Assembly (NCBI RefSeq): GCF_964340395.1
Contig: NC_135565.1
Span: 6,855,142 to 6,919,141, forward strand
DNA: 64,000 nt
Direction of reading: 5' to 3'
Source: Glandiceps talaboti
Taxonomy: Eukaryota; Hemichordata; Enteropneusta; Spengelidae
Part shown: positions 24,701 to 37,247 of the stretch, piece after piece
Layout: each line of letters starts with the position of its first letter
Numbering within the stretch: the first letter of the stretch is position 1
Notes under the pieces: generated by a model
The model's input: the letters and a program-made list of their open reading frames with translations, nothing else
What the model was told of the DNA's origin: nothing
Databases searched by the model: none
Program-made: the position numbers and the translations under genes

Positions 24701-27700
24701 TGTATGTATGTATGTATGTATGTATGTATGTATAGTATACTATAGTATAGTATAGTATAGTATTGTATAGTATAGTATAGTATACATACATGTGTGTGTA
24801 CTGACACGCCTACGTTAGTTGAAAAACTACAGTAACAATGGCAATGGGAGTTATACATATCAGCTTTACGACAATCGTAAGCAATTATTAGGGTTTGGTA
24901 AAACAGATGAGACATAGTTTCAGTTTGTGTCAGGAGAGGGCGCTGTCTCTATTCCTTTACACTTCATCAGATTTGGTATTTCATGCATAGCCAATATGGT
25001 TAGGAACAACAATCAAATGTCTTGCTTCCCTAAAGTATAACATCTGCCAACAGTCCTAGATAGTTTATATTGATAAAAAATACAAATGTAACACAATACA
25101 GAGTAGACACTGTAAGAGGTGTTTATATGTATTATTTGTATTGTGTCTATCTCAACATGAACTTTGTGATCAACCGTACAGATCTGTATACAGCATTTGC
25201 AAACTGAGACAGAATCTTTTGTAGTTTGGGGATATTCTCTTTGGCAACCATGTTAGAATTTTGAAAAAAAAAGTAATTATAACAGCAAATTAGTTTCTAT
25301 TTGTTTTAGGTGGTCTGTGGAGTTATAACGACAACGTACTTCCGGGTCAGGGTGCTGCTATGTACCGTTCATGCTGCTCTGTCATCAGCAAAGAAATGCT
25401 TTCATTTTCTGATTTTCCACTTCCAAAAGAATGCACGCCCTTCCTGCCTCACAAAGTGGCAGCCCAGTATTTTTCAGACTACGCAAACCATTTTGATCTT
25501 GAGAAGTACATCAAATTTAACACAAGCGTGATGAATATTGAAAGAAATCGTGACGATGGTAATGGTCGATATTGGAAGGTGGTGATTAAAAACCAAGATG
25601 ATTCGGTGAGCGAAGAATACTTTGATTACGTCATGGTATGTATTGGGATGTTTAATAAACCGTTTACACCTGATTATCCTGGATTAGATACATTCAAAGG
25701 AATCAAGATTCATGGAAACCAATATCGAGATGCAACAAAATTTACAGACAAGAAAGTCGTTGTTGTGGGTAAGTATATAGTTTGTTTGTTTGTTTGTTTG
25801 TTTGTTTGTTTGTTTGTTTGTTTGTTTGTTTGTTTGTTTGTTTGTTTGTGTGTTTGTTTGTTTGTTTGTTTGTTTTTTGTTTGTTTGGTGATGATGAAGA
25901 GTTGGATTTACTGCAGAATTGTACTACGTACTTCATTGAGAGGGAAAAAGTGTTTTTTAGACTTGTACATAAAATATGCAAATTAACACACGGCATACTG
26001 TAAAACTCCTCTCTAGTTAAAGGATGTAGGGGACCCTTCAGTAAGTACTGGAGAGAGTTGAGGGAAGATCACTTTTTTCCTAATTAGTTATTACGGAGGG
26101 CCGTATTTTAGAATGTGGGATTCAACGAGGGTCACATTTTGCTCCGAGTTGTTGTTTTGTGAATGTTAGCATTAATTTGTGATTTTGGCATCTCATCGCT
26201 GTCAGCCTTTCTACATGCATCCCACTGTTGCTAAATCAGCCAGGGTCCATCAGGGATTATGTAACATAACGTGCAGTATCTAACCTTGAGTGGGATTTAG
26301 GGTCTTATGTGTAACATACTGAGGTATATAAATCAACGAAAAAAATTAGCACCTAAAAGCAATTAAGGTATTGTTTGAAATATATGAACAGGGAGAGGGT
26401 CTTGCTTCAGAGACGGGGAATTGAGAGAGGATTCTTTTTTAAACACGAGGGAACCGGGAAAGGTAGTAAAATCAACCCGGAACTGATTTCCCTCACCCCT
26501 TTATAATTACTGAAGTGTCCCTAATGATGAATCAGATGGAGAGGTTTGTACTAATGGTGATAATGGTGATGGTGGTGGTAGCATAATGGCAATTGTCTAA
26601 AAATATATTCAACTTACTTCTCAAACTGAGCTACCTACAAGTAGTTTTAACCCTGGTTCTTATCGATTGAATAACGAGAGAACTATAGGCATTGACTAGT
26701 GTGATCAGTTGAGTGTAAATTGTCAAAGGAAAGATTAATGAGAACATGTGGTCTTAGTATACGATAAGTTTTAACTTCTCTGACGATATTATTTAAGTTA
26801 ATTCATTACCGATGATTTTATCTTTTACTTTACCCATTCATACAGAAGATTTATATAATATCATTGATTAATGTAAACACTTCCTTAAAGGAAGGGTGTA
26901 GTTAATAAAGGCCAGAAAGAATTTAGAAGGAGAAAAGAGGCTATTCTAGATTTGGAGGCATAACTGGTGAACCATAAATCTATTGAGCTATTCCCTGTGG
27001 GCTCCTGTGATCCGCTTCGAGTGGAAGCTGATCTTGCATTTAGCTAGCCGAATATTCCCTACAATTAATGTTTAGTGTGAAGTTCACAGACTGTGACTTT
27101 ACCAGTTTTTCTGGTGGTGGTCGAGGTGGGGAGGTGATGATGATGATGGTCTTGGTGGCGATATGTGATAGGTGATGGTGGTGATGTTGATGATGATAAA
27201 GATCATAGCATAATATCTTTACAGGAGGAAGTAATACTGCTGGTGATGTAGCAGGTGACATTGCAAGAGTTGGTGATGAGGTAAATGATAAGTCGATCAA
27301 TATATAATTTTTGTACAACGTGATGTATTGATGTTGATTGTTTAAGTCTTCATATACTTTGCATAATAGGTTATCAATGTGAAAAACAACATTACACGTG
27401 AGTATTTGTTTTTAATACGCTGCTGTATAATCTACAAATGACAAGTTTAAAGTCGTTAACTAATCATTTGATTTGTATGCCGGTATAGTGGTTGAATGGC
27501 AGCTTGACGATTGCATTGATTGATTGTTTGATTGATTGATTGATTGATTGATTGATGGAGTAATCATTTTATATTTAATTAATTAATCGTTAAGATAATT
27601 GGAAGGTCTGCTGCGCAATAGGTTGATTGAGTAATTAATACATTTGAGTGAATAGTTGGTGTTTGATTACTGACAATGAATGTAGGTCCTGTTTGTTTTG

Positions 27701-28715
27701 TAAATTTGCATTTATTTACTTATTCATTCATTCATGCACTATGTGGACGTATCACAATGATTTAGATGTATATGTTATACCCAATCTGCCAAATTGCCCA
27801 ATTCATGAAATGGGTTGGTAAGTTTACCCAGTTCATGAAATAAACAATCGTGTTGCCCAAGTTATGAAGTGGGTATTGTAAGATATGCCCAGCACATGAA
27901 TGGATCATCTTTGATAGGACACACACACAAAAGAATAAGAATGAAACAACTTTATTATCATGTATTTATAAACTCATCACTTCACAATTCTTATTTTATT
28001 ATAATTCAGTGTATCTTGTGTTTTTAATAAATTAAAGTTCGATAATCAAAACTCTTTAATTTAATTTGGCCTCTTATAGATCGTAATCAATACTGTCATT
28101 TGCACAAGGTTGACCATTCCATGAACTGGGCCAAGCTACATGTACATTTCATGAATTGGGCAATTTCACGGACTGGGTGTAACATATATCTATATATACC
28201 TGGCCCATAATAGGTGTTACACGTTTGATAAGAACAGTTTTATGGCCGCTTGATGTGTACATGAAATGCCAAGGGAATTTGAAATTTATTTGTGAACTAT
28301 GTAAAGTGGCCATAAAACTGTTATTATCAAATGATGAGATAAAATACAAGTCTCAATACTTCTAACATGCTATACCAAGTGTTCTTAATCCTATTCATTG
28401 TTTCATTTCCCTGTTTGTAACAGGTTCTGTTCATCCACGGTCTGGTGTCAGCAGTTGTATTAAAGTGAATCAGTATTATTTTTACTAGGTCTATCTGAGT
28501 ATGAGAAATGGTACATACTGCTTACCACGGATTCTTGCCAATGGATTGCCCTGGGACATGCAATTCCTTACAAGAAATAACTTTCAGAAATCAAAGTCGA
28601 AGTTTACGTCCATGATTGATGGCATATTCAGAACGAGAATCCCAGATTACAAGATGTTTGGTTTACAGGTATGATGACAAAAACAAATAAATTGACCACC
28701 ACCACCACCACCACC

Positions 28716-28762
<47 letters not shown>

Positions 28763-31700
28763 GAGCAGCAACAACAACAGCAACAGCAGCAGCAACAACA
28801 GCAATAACAACAACAACAAGAATACCACTACCACAGCACCACCACCACCATCACCATCAACCACCACTAGCAGCACCAGCTACACCAGCAGCATCACCAT
28901 CACACCACCACCACCACCACCACCACCACCACCAACATCAACAACAACAACAACAGAAACAAGATCACCACCGCCACTAGCAGCATCACCACCATCACAT
29001 CACACCACCACCGCCACTAAAATCACCGCAATTTGTAATTTTATTATATCATATTATATTATATTATGTGAAATTAAAATGACAAATACACCACCTGCCA
29101 TGCACATTTTAAAGCCCCTTTTTCTCTTTCTACCTTCACAATAGAACACCCAAGGGATTTTTGAAACTCACTCTTTAATGGCTAATGGTGGGATACAAGA
29201 CCTAATAGTCCAAGGACGAATCACACCAGTAGACAGCATTCAGGAATTTAAAGGAAATGACGTCATACTGACTAATGGGAAGATCCTGAAAGACATCGAT
29301 GCTGTTATTTTTGGAACAGGATACGATTATTCCATACCAATGGTAGACCAATCTTTAATCTACGGTAATATATATTATCTAACAGAAAACTTTTTCTTTT
29401 AATTTCTAAATTTACCAAGTGAGTTCTTATTCCTAATGCTAATACCACGGGTATTCATCATTCTGCAATCAAGTCATTGTCAATCTTTTACTTTATAAAT
29501 CACAAATGTTGCACGTCTGCAATGGAATGGCTACTCCTTTTTTATTTTTTATTCATAAAAAAACTTTACTATGTTTTTTAAATTAGAAAAATATAATAGG
29601 AAAAAATAGAAACTAAATCCTTGTTTGTAACTCAATAAATTGTAAAACTTTAAAAATTGGTTAAAATATTTGTAATTGTAAGAAAACTTTTATATACTTT
29701 TTTTTTATCTTTTTGTAATTTATTGAGCTACAAACACGTATTTGATCAATGTTGTTTCTGAGTGCTTTTTTTTTCAAGTTGGAAACCATAGCAGAATTGT
29801 CTAACCAAATTGAAATAAAAAATAAATTCACACTTGTCTTCCTTATGGCCACTTTTTAACCTTTTATTTTAAAAAATGCTCGATGATACCCTGATTTTTG
29901 AAAAATGTTTACTTAAAAGTTAAAAAAAAAGGTAAAAGCCAAAATTACTTCCGAGGTGCTTATTATATTAACGTGATGTGGTATCCTGGAATATTTCAAT
30001 ATAAATTGGTAAACGGAGTCCTACACGTGATATAAGTTGGTAGACCTGAGACAGCATTGGCAATACTTCACAAATGATTACAAACATGCGACACACTACT
30101 TGACTGTTGGTTCATTCATATAGATAATACGTACAACACATCTTTCACACAACTTTGATTTTTACGAATTATGTCTTTTGTTCTCACAGTTTTTCCAGTG
30201 ACACTGGTCTAGCTTGTATCTTCACGTCACTTTGCGTAAGACCTTGTATTGTCAACATTCTGTGAATTGTTTTCCTAACAGTAAAAGTTGTTAAGCCTAT
30301 ATATATGTAGATATTGGACAACGAGAAAATATATTTTTTTTTATCCCCAACAGATGAGTCCAAGAATGTCAAACTGTACAAGTACGTATTTCCGGTAGGA
30401 TCACAACACCCTGAAAGAATTGCAATGGTCGGAATGGTTGAATTCTTCGGACCTGTATGGCAAATGACTGAAATACAAGCTAGATGGGTAACGAAAGTAT
30501 TCACCGGGAAAGTAAAATTACCTGACAAGGAGTGCATGCTGCAAGATATTGAAAAGAACCCAAAGTATGTCGGTACAAGACCTCAATACGTGAGTATACA
30601 TTTACACTAGATATATATAGAATATTCCTGACTATTTCGATAAACCGTAGTCTATATGTGAACATGTCAGTTAAATATTTAACCCTGAAGATAAATGTCA
30701 AGGTCAACAATGTCAAGGTCAAGTTCTATATTTAACTGAATACAAACCTAAAGAGCTATTAATCAATATGTTGAATTAGTACAACAATAAATTAAACACG
30801 TCTTTGTTTCGGAGAAAATCATATCGTGTGAAATAAAAGGAAAGTGGTTCGTGTCTTGTTGAGGCATGTTGGCTCACATATCAAGTTTGTGCAAGATAGA
30901 GGTCAAAGCAAAGGTCAAGTTAAGAAATATTATTATTTATTGCCTAGTCACAAACTCCGTAGCAGCAATGCTGAAAAGTCATTTAATGTTTTCATAAAAT
31001 GTTGTACCAGTACACTGATTAGATCCCATTTCTTACGACGGCTTAGGTGTTATTATGTATACATGAAATTAAACGTTTAGCAGTTAGTTTTAGGTTTACG
31101 ATGAGATGTAACTGTAAGTGTACAGTTACCTTCAGTTAATAATAAAATTAACAATGTGAATCACAGGTGATGCATTTGGTGTTATTTCGTATACAGAATA
31201 ACTACAAATTGTACTTACCCTGAATAAAGGCATTATAGCAAGAACTCTAGTCGGAAAAGAACTAAAGGAATTTGGGTAATTATTAACTACCCCCCCCCCC
31301 CGTCCAAACATATTTGAAAATAGGAATTGCACTTTCGGTGATAAAGAGACTCATATGGACGCCTTTGGTGTCCAAACTATGAAATCTGAAACAAGATAGT
31401 CATTTCTCAGACGACCAGAATTTTTCTAGTGTTAAAATGAAATAGTGACAACCCTAAAGTTATGAAGATGGTTTTTGTAGACAATTTCTGAAATTCACCA
31501 GTCTGTATTGTTTGCTTGTTCGTGGTGGGGTGAAAACTCTTGTATTAGTTAAAGCAGTATTTGTATTTGAATCTTCATCTGGCAATAATTAAATGACTTG
31601 ATCTGTTAAAGGTGCTACTCCACCCATACATGGATGATATTGCAGAATTCATTGGTGCAAAACCAAACTTCTGGAAATTATTGTTCTCTGACCCAAAACT

Positions 31701-31851
31701 GGCATATTTATTTGAGTATGGTCCAATGGTTCCTTATTGGTACCGGTTGCAAGGACCCGATGCATGGTCTGGTGCAAAAGATGCAATCCTTAATGCCTGG
31801 GAGAATACAAAGTATTCTACAAGACGTTATCGTTCAAAGGAGGAAAGCTAA
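23999..31851 (+). CDS. Flavin-containing monooxygenase, copy B, seven exons
   Basis: Exons are 23999-24128, 25310-25768, 27225-27280, 28489-28668, 29145-29364, 30354-30589 and 31612-31851. Exon lengths and phases match copy A exactly and the protein is 506 aa. Motifs are GAGASG for FAD, the fingerprint [11 protein letters not shown] and FGTGYD. The NADPH motif reads GGSNTAGDV instead of GxGxSG. The residue aligned with the conserved active-site Asn is Val (sequence CCSVISKEM). Exons 6 and 7 are nearly identical to those of A, introns included, so the duplication or a gene conversion is recent there. This copy has a single first exon and an intact TATA promoter, which makes it the most conventional gene of the three. 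No C-terminal membrane anchor is visible. Confidence 0.94.
24631..24785. pseudogene. FMO exon 7 relic plus its (ATGT)n tail and a (TATAG)n tract, intron 1 of copy B
   Basis: The segment TGCAATCCTTAATATCTGGG (24641-24660) is a decayed piece of exon 7. It is followed by the (ATGT)n array (24671-24732) that normally sits after the exon 7 stop codon. A TATAG pentamer repeat follows (about 24733-24784). Confidence 0.75.
25780..25890. repeat. (TTTG)n microsatellite, FMO B intron 2
   Basis: About 100 bp of TTTG starts 11 bp after the exon 2 donor. The homologous tract in A is about half as long. Confidence 0.97.
28224..28331. mobile_element. Small foldback element with 24-bp arms, FMO B intron 3
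   Basis: TTTGATAAGAACAGTTTTAT plus GGCC at the left is mirrored by GGCC plus ATAAAACTGTTATTATCAAA at the right. The same element is in copy C at 40394-40500. Copy A lacks this part of the intron because of a deletion of nearly 1 kb. Confidence 0.65.
28695..28990. repeat. (CCA)n/(CAA)n compound triplet repeat, FMO B intron 4
   Basis: Long runs of ACC and AAC/AGC triplets start about 26 bp after the exon 4 donor. The open frames over it (poly-Thr/Asn or poly-Leu/Val) are artefacts. Confidence 0.97.
29530..29866. mobile_element. Palindromic foldback element (MITE-like), FMO B intron 5
   Basis: This is the ortholog of the copy A element at 18935. It carries the ATTCATAAA left arm, the CCATAGCAGAATTG right arm and the TATGGCCACT end. 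Confidence 0.65.
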
Positions 31852-31852
31852 G

Positions 31853-31920
31853 ATGTATGTATGTATGTATGTATGTATGTATGTATGTATGTATGTATGT
31901 ATGTATGTATGTATGTATGG
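31853..31920. repeat. (ATGT)n microsatellite directly after the FMO B stop codon
   Basis: About 66 bp of pure ATGT begins two bases after TAA. Confidence 0.97.
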
Positions 31921-32702
31921 ACACTTCTGAGTGTTTAAAAAAATAAATTTATACATGTTCATGGTTGCCTTGTGACCAAAGATGATAATCGGCATATTGT
32001 TCGTAGATTATTTACTTAAAATACTAGTGAATAACTACATGTACATATGTACAGTGGAAATATTGCTGATAATTATAAGGCGCTAAACTAAATATTTTCA
32101 TACTCTCTCTTCCTTCTAGAAATCGTGATATTGTGGACACATTTCTCAACAAGAAGAAGGCCGAGCTGCTGATAGTTAGGACAGGTAGCTCTACGTATGA
32201 GATAAACAGATATATTGAACTTATAGATTGTTGTGCAGTTTTCTTATTGACAAACCTGTAGTGAATTTTTAACACGCAAGTTTATTTTTAATCATGACCG
32301 AGATAAAAGATTGAGCCCTTAACAATAAATTGAATAGAAACCAAGCAATATTGTGTCACCTACAAAGAAAACAGATCATGTCACACCGGGTTTGCTACTC
32401 AACAAAACTACTCCTGGTTACATCACTGTCTTGACTAACAGTAAACCCTCAACTCGTTCACTTTGCTCAAATAACAAAAGTCTACTTCATGTACCCAATT
32501 GTAATACAAAGTCATACTGTCAGCATGCATACTCGCGAGCTATGCTAGTCTTATGGAAAGGTATATCACTTGAACATCGTTCTTCACCAACTGTCGATAC
32601 CTTCAAGAAGGGCTTTCTAACTTTCCACAATGATTTACTTTTTTTCCTGTTCAGCACCATAGAACATTGCGTCGTATTGGGTTTTGGCGTTAATACAAAC
32701 TC

Positions 32703-32737
<35 letters not shown>

Positions 32738-34586
32738 TGATTGATTAACATCGATTCTTCAAATCAACTAGTTAAGTATTATTACAGGGCTCTTAACAAT
32801 GAATTATTTAATATCTAGTTTACTTTACAATTTTTAATTAGTATTCATGCGATAACACTTCTCTTTCATATTGTATTGAGATAACCCCTTGTACATCATA
32901 TATATGTTTAGTGTTTACTGTGTTTGGTGTTTACTGTGTTCGGTGTTTACTTTGTAATGTATCGATTCACATTTGTTCATAAATTGCATTGTCTACAGAT
33001 GTAATAAACTAGGTGAGTTCCCAAATACAGACAATAGTATCATATAATTACCCAATGATATAAAATAAATATATCTAGACATTACATCTGCAACTATCTT
33101 GACCACAGTGTATGACCTAAAACGTACATCTTGACCACATATAAGCGATTGATATGACTGGACAACAACTCTGGCAATCGTGGTATCGTGTACTAAGATA
33201 GACACAAACTAAAACTATTGTTGTTTGGTGTGGTACACAAATGGGTTACATTGTGTCTTTGTTGTGTGAATCTTCTCAACCTGTAATAAAGATAGTGCTA
33301 ACATTGTATGTCTTATGAAATGTACTCTGCAAGATCACAGCATGTCCTGTCTTGATGACCAGACTGGTTTCTAACCCAAACCAGTCCGGTAAAATTCCCT
33401 CAATCAGCACACATTCCTGTGTTCCTCCTACAGCGTTCATAGAAACATGATTATGTTGTTGTGTCCCCACATGATTTAGTTTCAAAGGGCTTGCTGTGGA
33501 GTCCTGGTTGGACATTGGACATCGAAAACAGCTGTACCAAAGAATATATAATGAGCGGTAACGACAGCCCATTATTACTAGTTACTTGTGCTTTTATTCT
33601 TAGCTCACTATGCGGTTGAAACATAATTAACATCTTTCGTCAGGCATTGACTATATTGTGAGTCGTAGCATTGAAGTATACGTCCATGGTCTTAGCGATA
33701 CTGTATAGGAACTAGACTACGAATGTCCCAAAATGTCACCTTGCTTCGAGTACAATTGACAAATATCCATCCAATACCTACAACTCACAACAATAGGCAC
33801 TGTGTTAGTTTGTAAACTGAGACTTCGGTTGCCAGAGTAGCATGAATTCATTTATGTAATCTTATATATAGACATTCATATTGTTTTTTTGAGAGTTGGA
33901 TTAACATGAATCTGTAATCTTTTAATCTCCTACTATGTAGGATAAGAAGTAGATTAATGCATTTGATACTGTAAGAGACAAGTCATTTATAAGTCAAAAT
34001 GGAAAACATGTTTACTGTTTTACGCTTGTATGACATTTTTTATTTGCTCTGGCTTGTATGAGTTGATCTTTTGTGCTTAGAAGCAATAAACCAGAGAGGA
34101 ATATAAAACCCACTTCTATGCGAATTTTGTCAGCCTATACAAGCATAAATAAATACACAAACTATTGTAAACATTCGACCAGGCGTCACATTTAACATGC
34201 AAAAACACGTAAAAATTTAAACTATTACTAAATTAAGGATTTATTTGCAGTGACATATATTGTTTGTTGGACCTCATAATTTTTCATAACATGGAGGATA
34301 CTGTAATGACATTAAACATACTTGTTCTACAGATGTGATGGGTTACGTATGATTTGTTTCTTACAAAGTAGGAAGACATCATCATAGGTCGGCTAGATTT
34401 TGATTGGTTATATGCAAAACTTGCTATGCTGTTATTTACATGTCATGAAGGCATGGCATGATTGGTTAGGCTTACATATGAAAATGGTAATTTGCATATA
34501 TAGTAAGATTTACCTACGTATGACGTGTAGAATGTTACTAAGTACGAACAGCTGAATTGCATAATTCATGATTTTACTCAATTAGT
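31921..34586. other. FMO B 3' flank
   Basis: This is duplicated spacer homologous to the region after copy A and, from about 33.7 to 34.2 kb, to the region after copy C. It includes AATAAA at 32324-32329, the LINE tail and a degraded minus-strand open frame (33276-33572). From about 34.24 kb it matches the spacer following the extra first exon at 11507. No independent gene is evident. Confidence 0.6.
32350..32750 (+). mobile_element. LINE 3' fragment with (TTGA)n tail, downstream of FMO B
   Basis: A partial frame (32353-32712) contains LLHVPNCNTKSY, SRAMLVLWKGI and SPTVDTFKKGF, a degenerate form of the non-LTR retrotransposon C-terminal tail. A TTGA array follows (32704-32747). It is orthologous to the fragment at 22380. 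Confidence 0.75.
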
Positions 34587-34858
34587 CTTGTCTGGGTTGT
34601 TGGTTGCTGAGCGTTTAAATCGCTTGCCTCTTAGCAGTGAGGTCGTGCTTGGAATGATTCCATGTGGATTAAATTTACCACGCTGTAAGTAAGAAGATTG
34701 TCGGTCAGGTTGGCTATAAAGAACAACGCGAGTTTTCCACAGGTACTCCGATTTCCTCCTACACTAACATTGAACCTTCCTCATGACAATTGGCAACGTA
34801 TATGTTGGATCGTAAATAATCAAGTAAATATATGAATAAAAATAAAATAAAATAAATT
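34587..34858 (+). mobile_element. tRNA-derived SINE, second copy
   Basis: It has the same head (TTGGTTGCTGAGCG), body (TTTCCTCCTACACTAACA) and AT-rich AAAT/AAAATA tail as the SINE at 12157. It sits just upstream of a promoter module and the broken first exon at 35031. Confidence 0.7.
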
Positions 34859-35030
34859 AGGGACACGTCCGCATTGGTTGATTACATTTTCTGTGGTAAT
34901 AGAAAGATTGCAATACCGCTACAGGCAGCTTAAATGACCGGTCCGTCAAAGAGTAGACCACTGAAGATTACGTGCATGCCAAAAGTAAATGTTAAAGGTT
35001 TAGAGCAGTTCAAAGAACGACGTTTTAATC

Positions 35031-35160
35031 ATGGCGTCTTAAATTGGTGATCACGCTCGTGTAGCTGTCATTGGTGCTGGCGCTTCTGTTTTAACGTCCA
35101 TCAAAAGTTGTTTGGAGGATGGACTTGACCCTGTATGTTATGAGATATATGATAAACTTG
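35031..35160 (+). pseudogene. Broken extra FMO first exon upstream of copy C
   Basis: This is homologous to the other FMO first exons, is 130 nt long and ends at the same GTAAGT donor. The fourth codon is TAA. The FAD-binding motif is changed from GAGASG to GAGASV, and a codon near the end reads EIYDKLG instead of ERYDKLG. It cannot start a functional FMO from this ATG. The start of its intron is most like that of copy A (13821 on), not that of copy C. Confidence 0.9.
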
Positions 35161-35384
35161 GTAAGTACGTTATCAGGAACAAATACTAACAAATACAGGA
35201 AATGTGACTGTGCACTCATACGCTTACGTTGGCGACTAACATTTCAATAAATATCCCATGTGATCAAGATAAGGTAAATATATTGACACTTAAGATGGCG
35301 TTAGCATGGTGCTGCAAATCGTGTTCTTCCATTTTGTGCATTTGCACTTCTCAACGACCCACAGCATGTTTATTTGGCGTTATT

Positions 35385-35850
35385 GTAAAAAACATAAGTC
35401 CTGGTCCTACATTCCAAATTTGATAACAGTCCAAATTCCATCCGTGATATTCATATTAATGCGACAGTCATCATGCCAGTCACATTCACACGCAACCTCG
35501 GAGTTACATTTGACAGCACCCTTCAACTTCGAAAATACATTGTTAGCACCTGTAGATCTACTTCCACATCAGACGTATCGGACAAATTCGACAGTTCCTG
35601 TCTACAGAAACTTGCCTCAAATTAATTCAAATCATATGGAGACCGGTCATTCTCACACTCATCTCCCACATTATGGAATCATCTCCCCCTTGACATTCAC
35701 ACCCCACCTACTGTTGATATCTTCAAAGCCAAACTCAAAACTTATCTATTCCAAAGAGCATTCATGTGAACTGGGAGCGCCATTGGTCATCTTTTGATGG
35801 ATATCAGGCGCTTTATAAATCTGTGTTTATTTATTTTATTTTGCTTCATG
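35385..35850 (+). mobile_element. LINE 3' fragment inserted behind the broken first exon
   Basis: One frame reads RNLGVTFDSTLQLRKYI (about 35493-35545). A later frame reads LWNHLPLDIHTPPTVDIF then KAKLKTYLFQRAFM before a stop near 35766. These are hallmarks of the end of a non-LTR retrotransposon reverse transcriptase protein. It ends with GGCGCTTTATAAAT and a TTTATTTATTTTATTT tail, typical of such 3' ends. The frame is broken between the two parts. It is absent from the homologous intron of copy A. Confidence 0.85.
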
Positions 35851-36300
35851 TATAGGATCTGTCCAGTTTGGGTATTATCTATTTCACAACCAATTCAATG
35901 TGGACATTTAAGAATATTACCTTCAAATCCATGTAATTTCGTATCTACACTGATGATAAAAAAGAGCTCAAGTTCTAAAAAGACTTTTCTAGTACTTTGT
36001 AATTTTAAGGATTTATTTGCAGTGATATATATTGTTTGTTGGACCTCATAATTTTTCATAACATGGAGGATACTTTAATGACATTTATCATACTTGTTCT
36101 ACAGATGTGATGGATTGCATATGATTTATTTCTTACCATTTCGCATATTTAATTACATGTGTCATGAAGGCATGGCATGATTGGTTAGGCTTACATCTAA
36201 AAAATAATTTGCACAAGTAGTGAGATTTACCTACGTATGACGTGTAGAATGTTGCTAAGTACGAACAGCTGAATTGCATAATTAATGATTTTAATCAATA

Positions 36301-36387
36301 GTCTTGTCTTGGTTGCCGGTTGATGAGTATTTAAACCGCTTGCCTCTTACCAGTCAGGTCGTGGTAGTAATTAAAATAAAATAAATT
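36301..36387 (+). mobile_element. Internally deleted SINE copy upstream of FMO C
   Basis: The tRNA-like head (GCTTGCCTCTTACCAGTCAG) joins directly to the AAAATAAATTAG tail. The middle of about 190 bp is lost relative to the copy at 34587. Confidence 0.6.
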
Positions 36388-36612
36388 AGGAACACATTCA
36401 CATTGGTTGATTACATTTTCCGTGGTCATGTGTGATAGAAAGATGACAATATCCCCTATCATCTACCAAACAGTTTCCCCTTTCATATATTACAGCAAAA
36501 GTTCAGGTAGGTTACAAAGTACCGCTCCAATACCCTACTAACTATGAATTTTATCATTGTGAAGTACACCAAGTTCAACTCAAACGTAATGAACATTGAG
36601 AGAATTACTGAA

Positions 36613-36614
<2 letters not shown>

Positions 36615-36669
<55 letters not shown>

Positions 36670-36835
36670 ATTATTGCTAGGAGGTCCGTAACAATATGTT
36701 ATCATTATTTTAACACCGCTACAGGCAGTTGAAATGACCGGTCCGTCAAAGAGTAGACCACTACGTAGACGGAATATAAAAACGTCATAATAAAGGTTAA
36801 ACGTTAAGAGCAGTTCAAAGTACAATGTTTTAATC
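36615..36835 (+). promoter_or_regulatory. TATA-box promoter of FMO C, with (GAT)n upstream
   Basis: TATAAAAA at 36775-36782 lies 61 bp before the ATG, as in copy B. The ACCGGTCCGTCAAAGAGTAG block lies about 35 bp upstream of the TATA box. A (GAT)n microsatellite (about 36614-36670) precedes it. Confidence 0.65.
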
Positions 36836-37215
36836 ATGGCGTCTGAAGTTGGTGATCACGCTCGTGTGGCTGTTATTGGTGCTGGCGTTTGTGGTTTAAC
36901 GTCCATCAAAAGTTGTTTGGAGGATGGACTTGACCCTGTATGTTATGAGAGATATGATAAACTTGGTAAGTACGTTATCAGGAACAATTATTAAATGCTC
37001 TGTAACATAGATGTGATGCTGTTCATCAGTCTCTTGTACAAGCAAAGTTCATGGCAGCGTCATATCTGAAAATTTAAATCTAGTACTGCTTGCACATGGT
37101 GCACGCGTTTATGCAAGCATGACTAGGGCGTCAACATGGTGTATAAGGCTATTGTAAAGAATTCAAGTTGTATGTGCCAAGCTTGGGGCTGTTTACTTTA
37201 AAAAAAGAAAGAAAC

Positions 37216-37247
<32 letters not shown>

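Noticed and set aside
28628-29144. 157-codon poly-Thr/Asn frame and its poly-Leu/Val antisense
   Set aside because: They are readings of the (CCA)n/(CAA)n repeat in FMO B intron 4.
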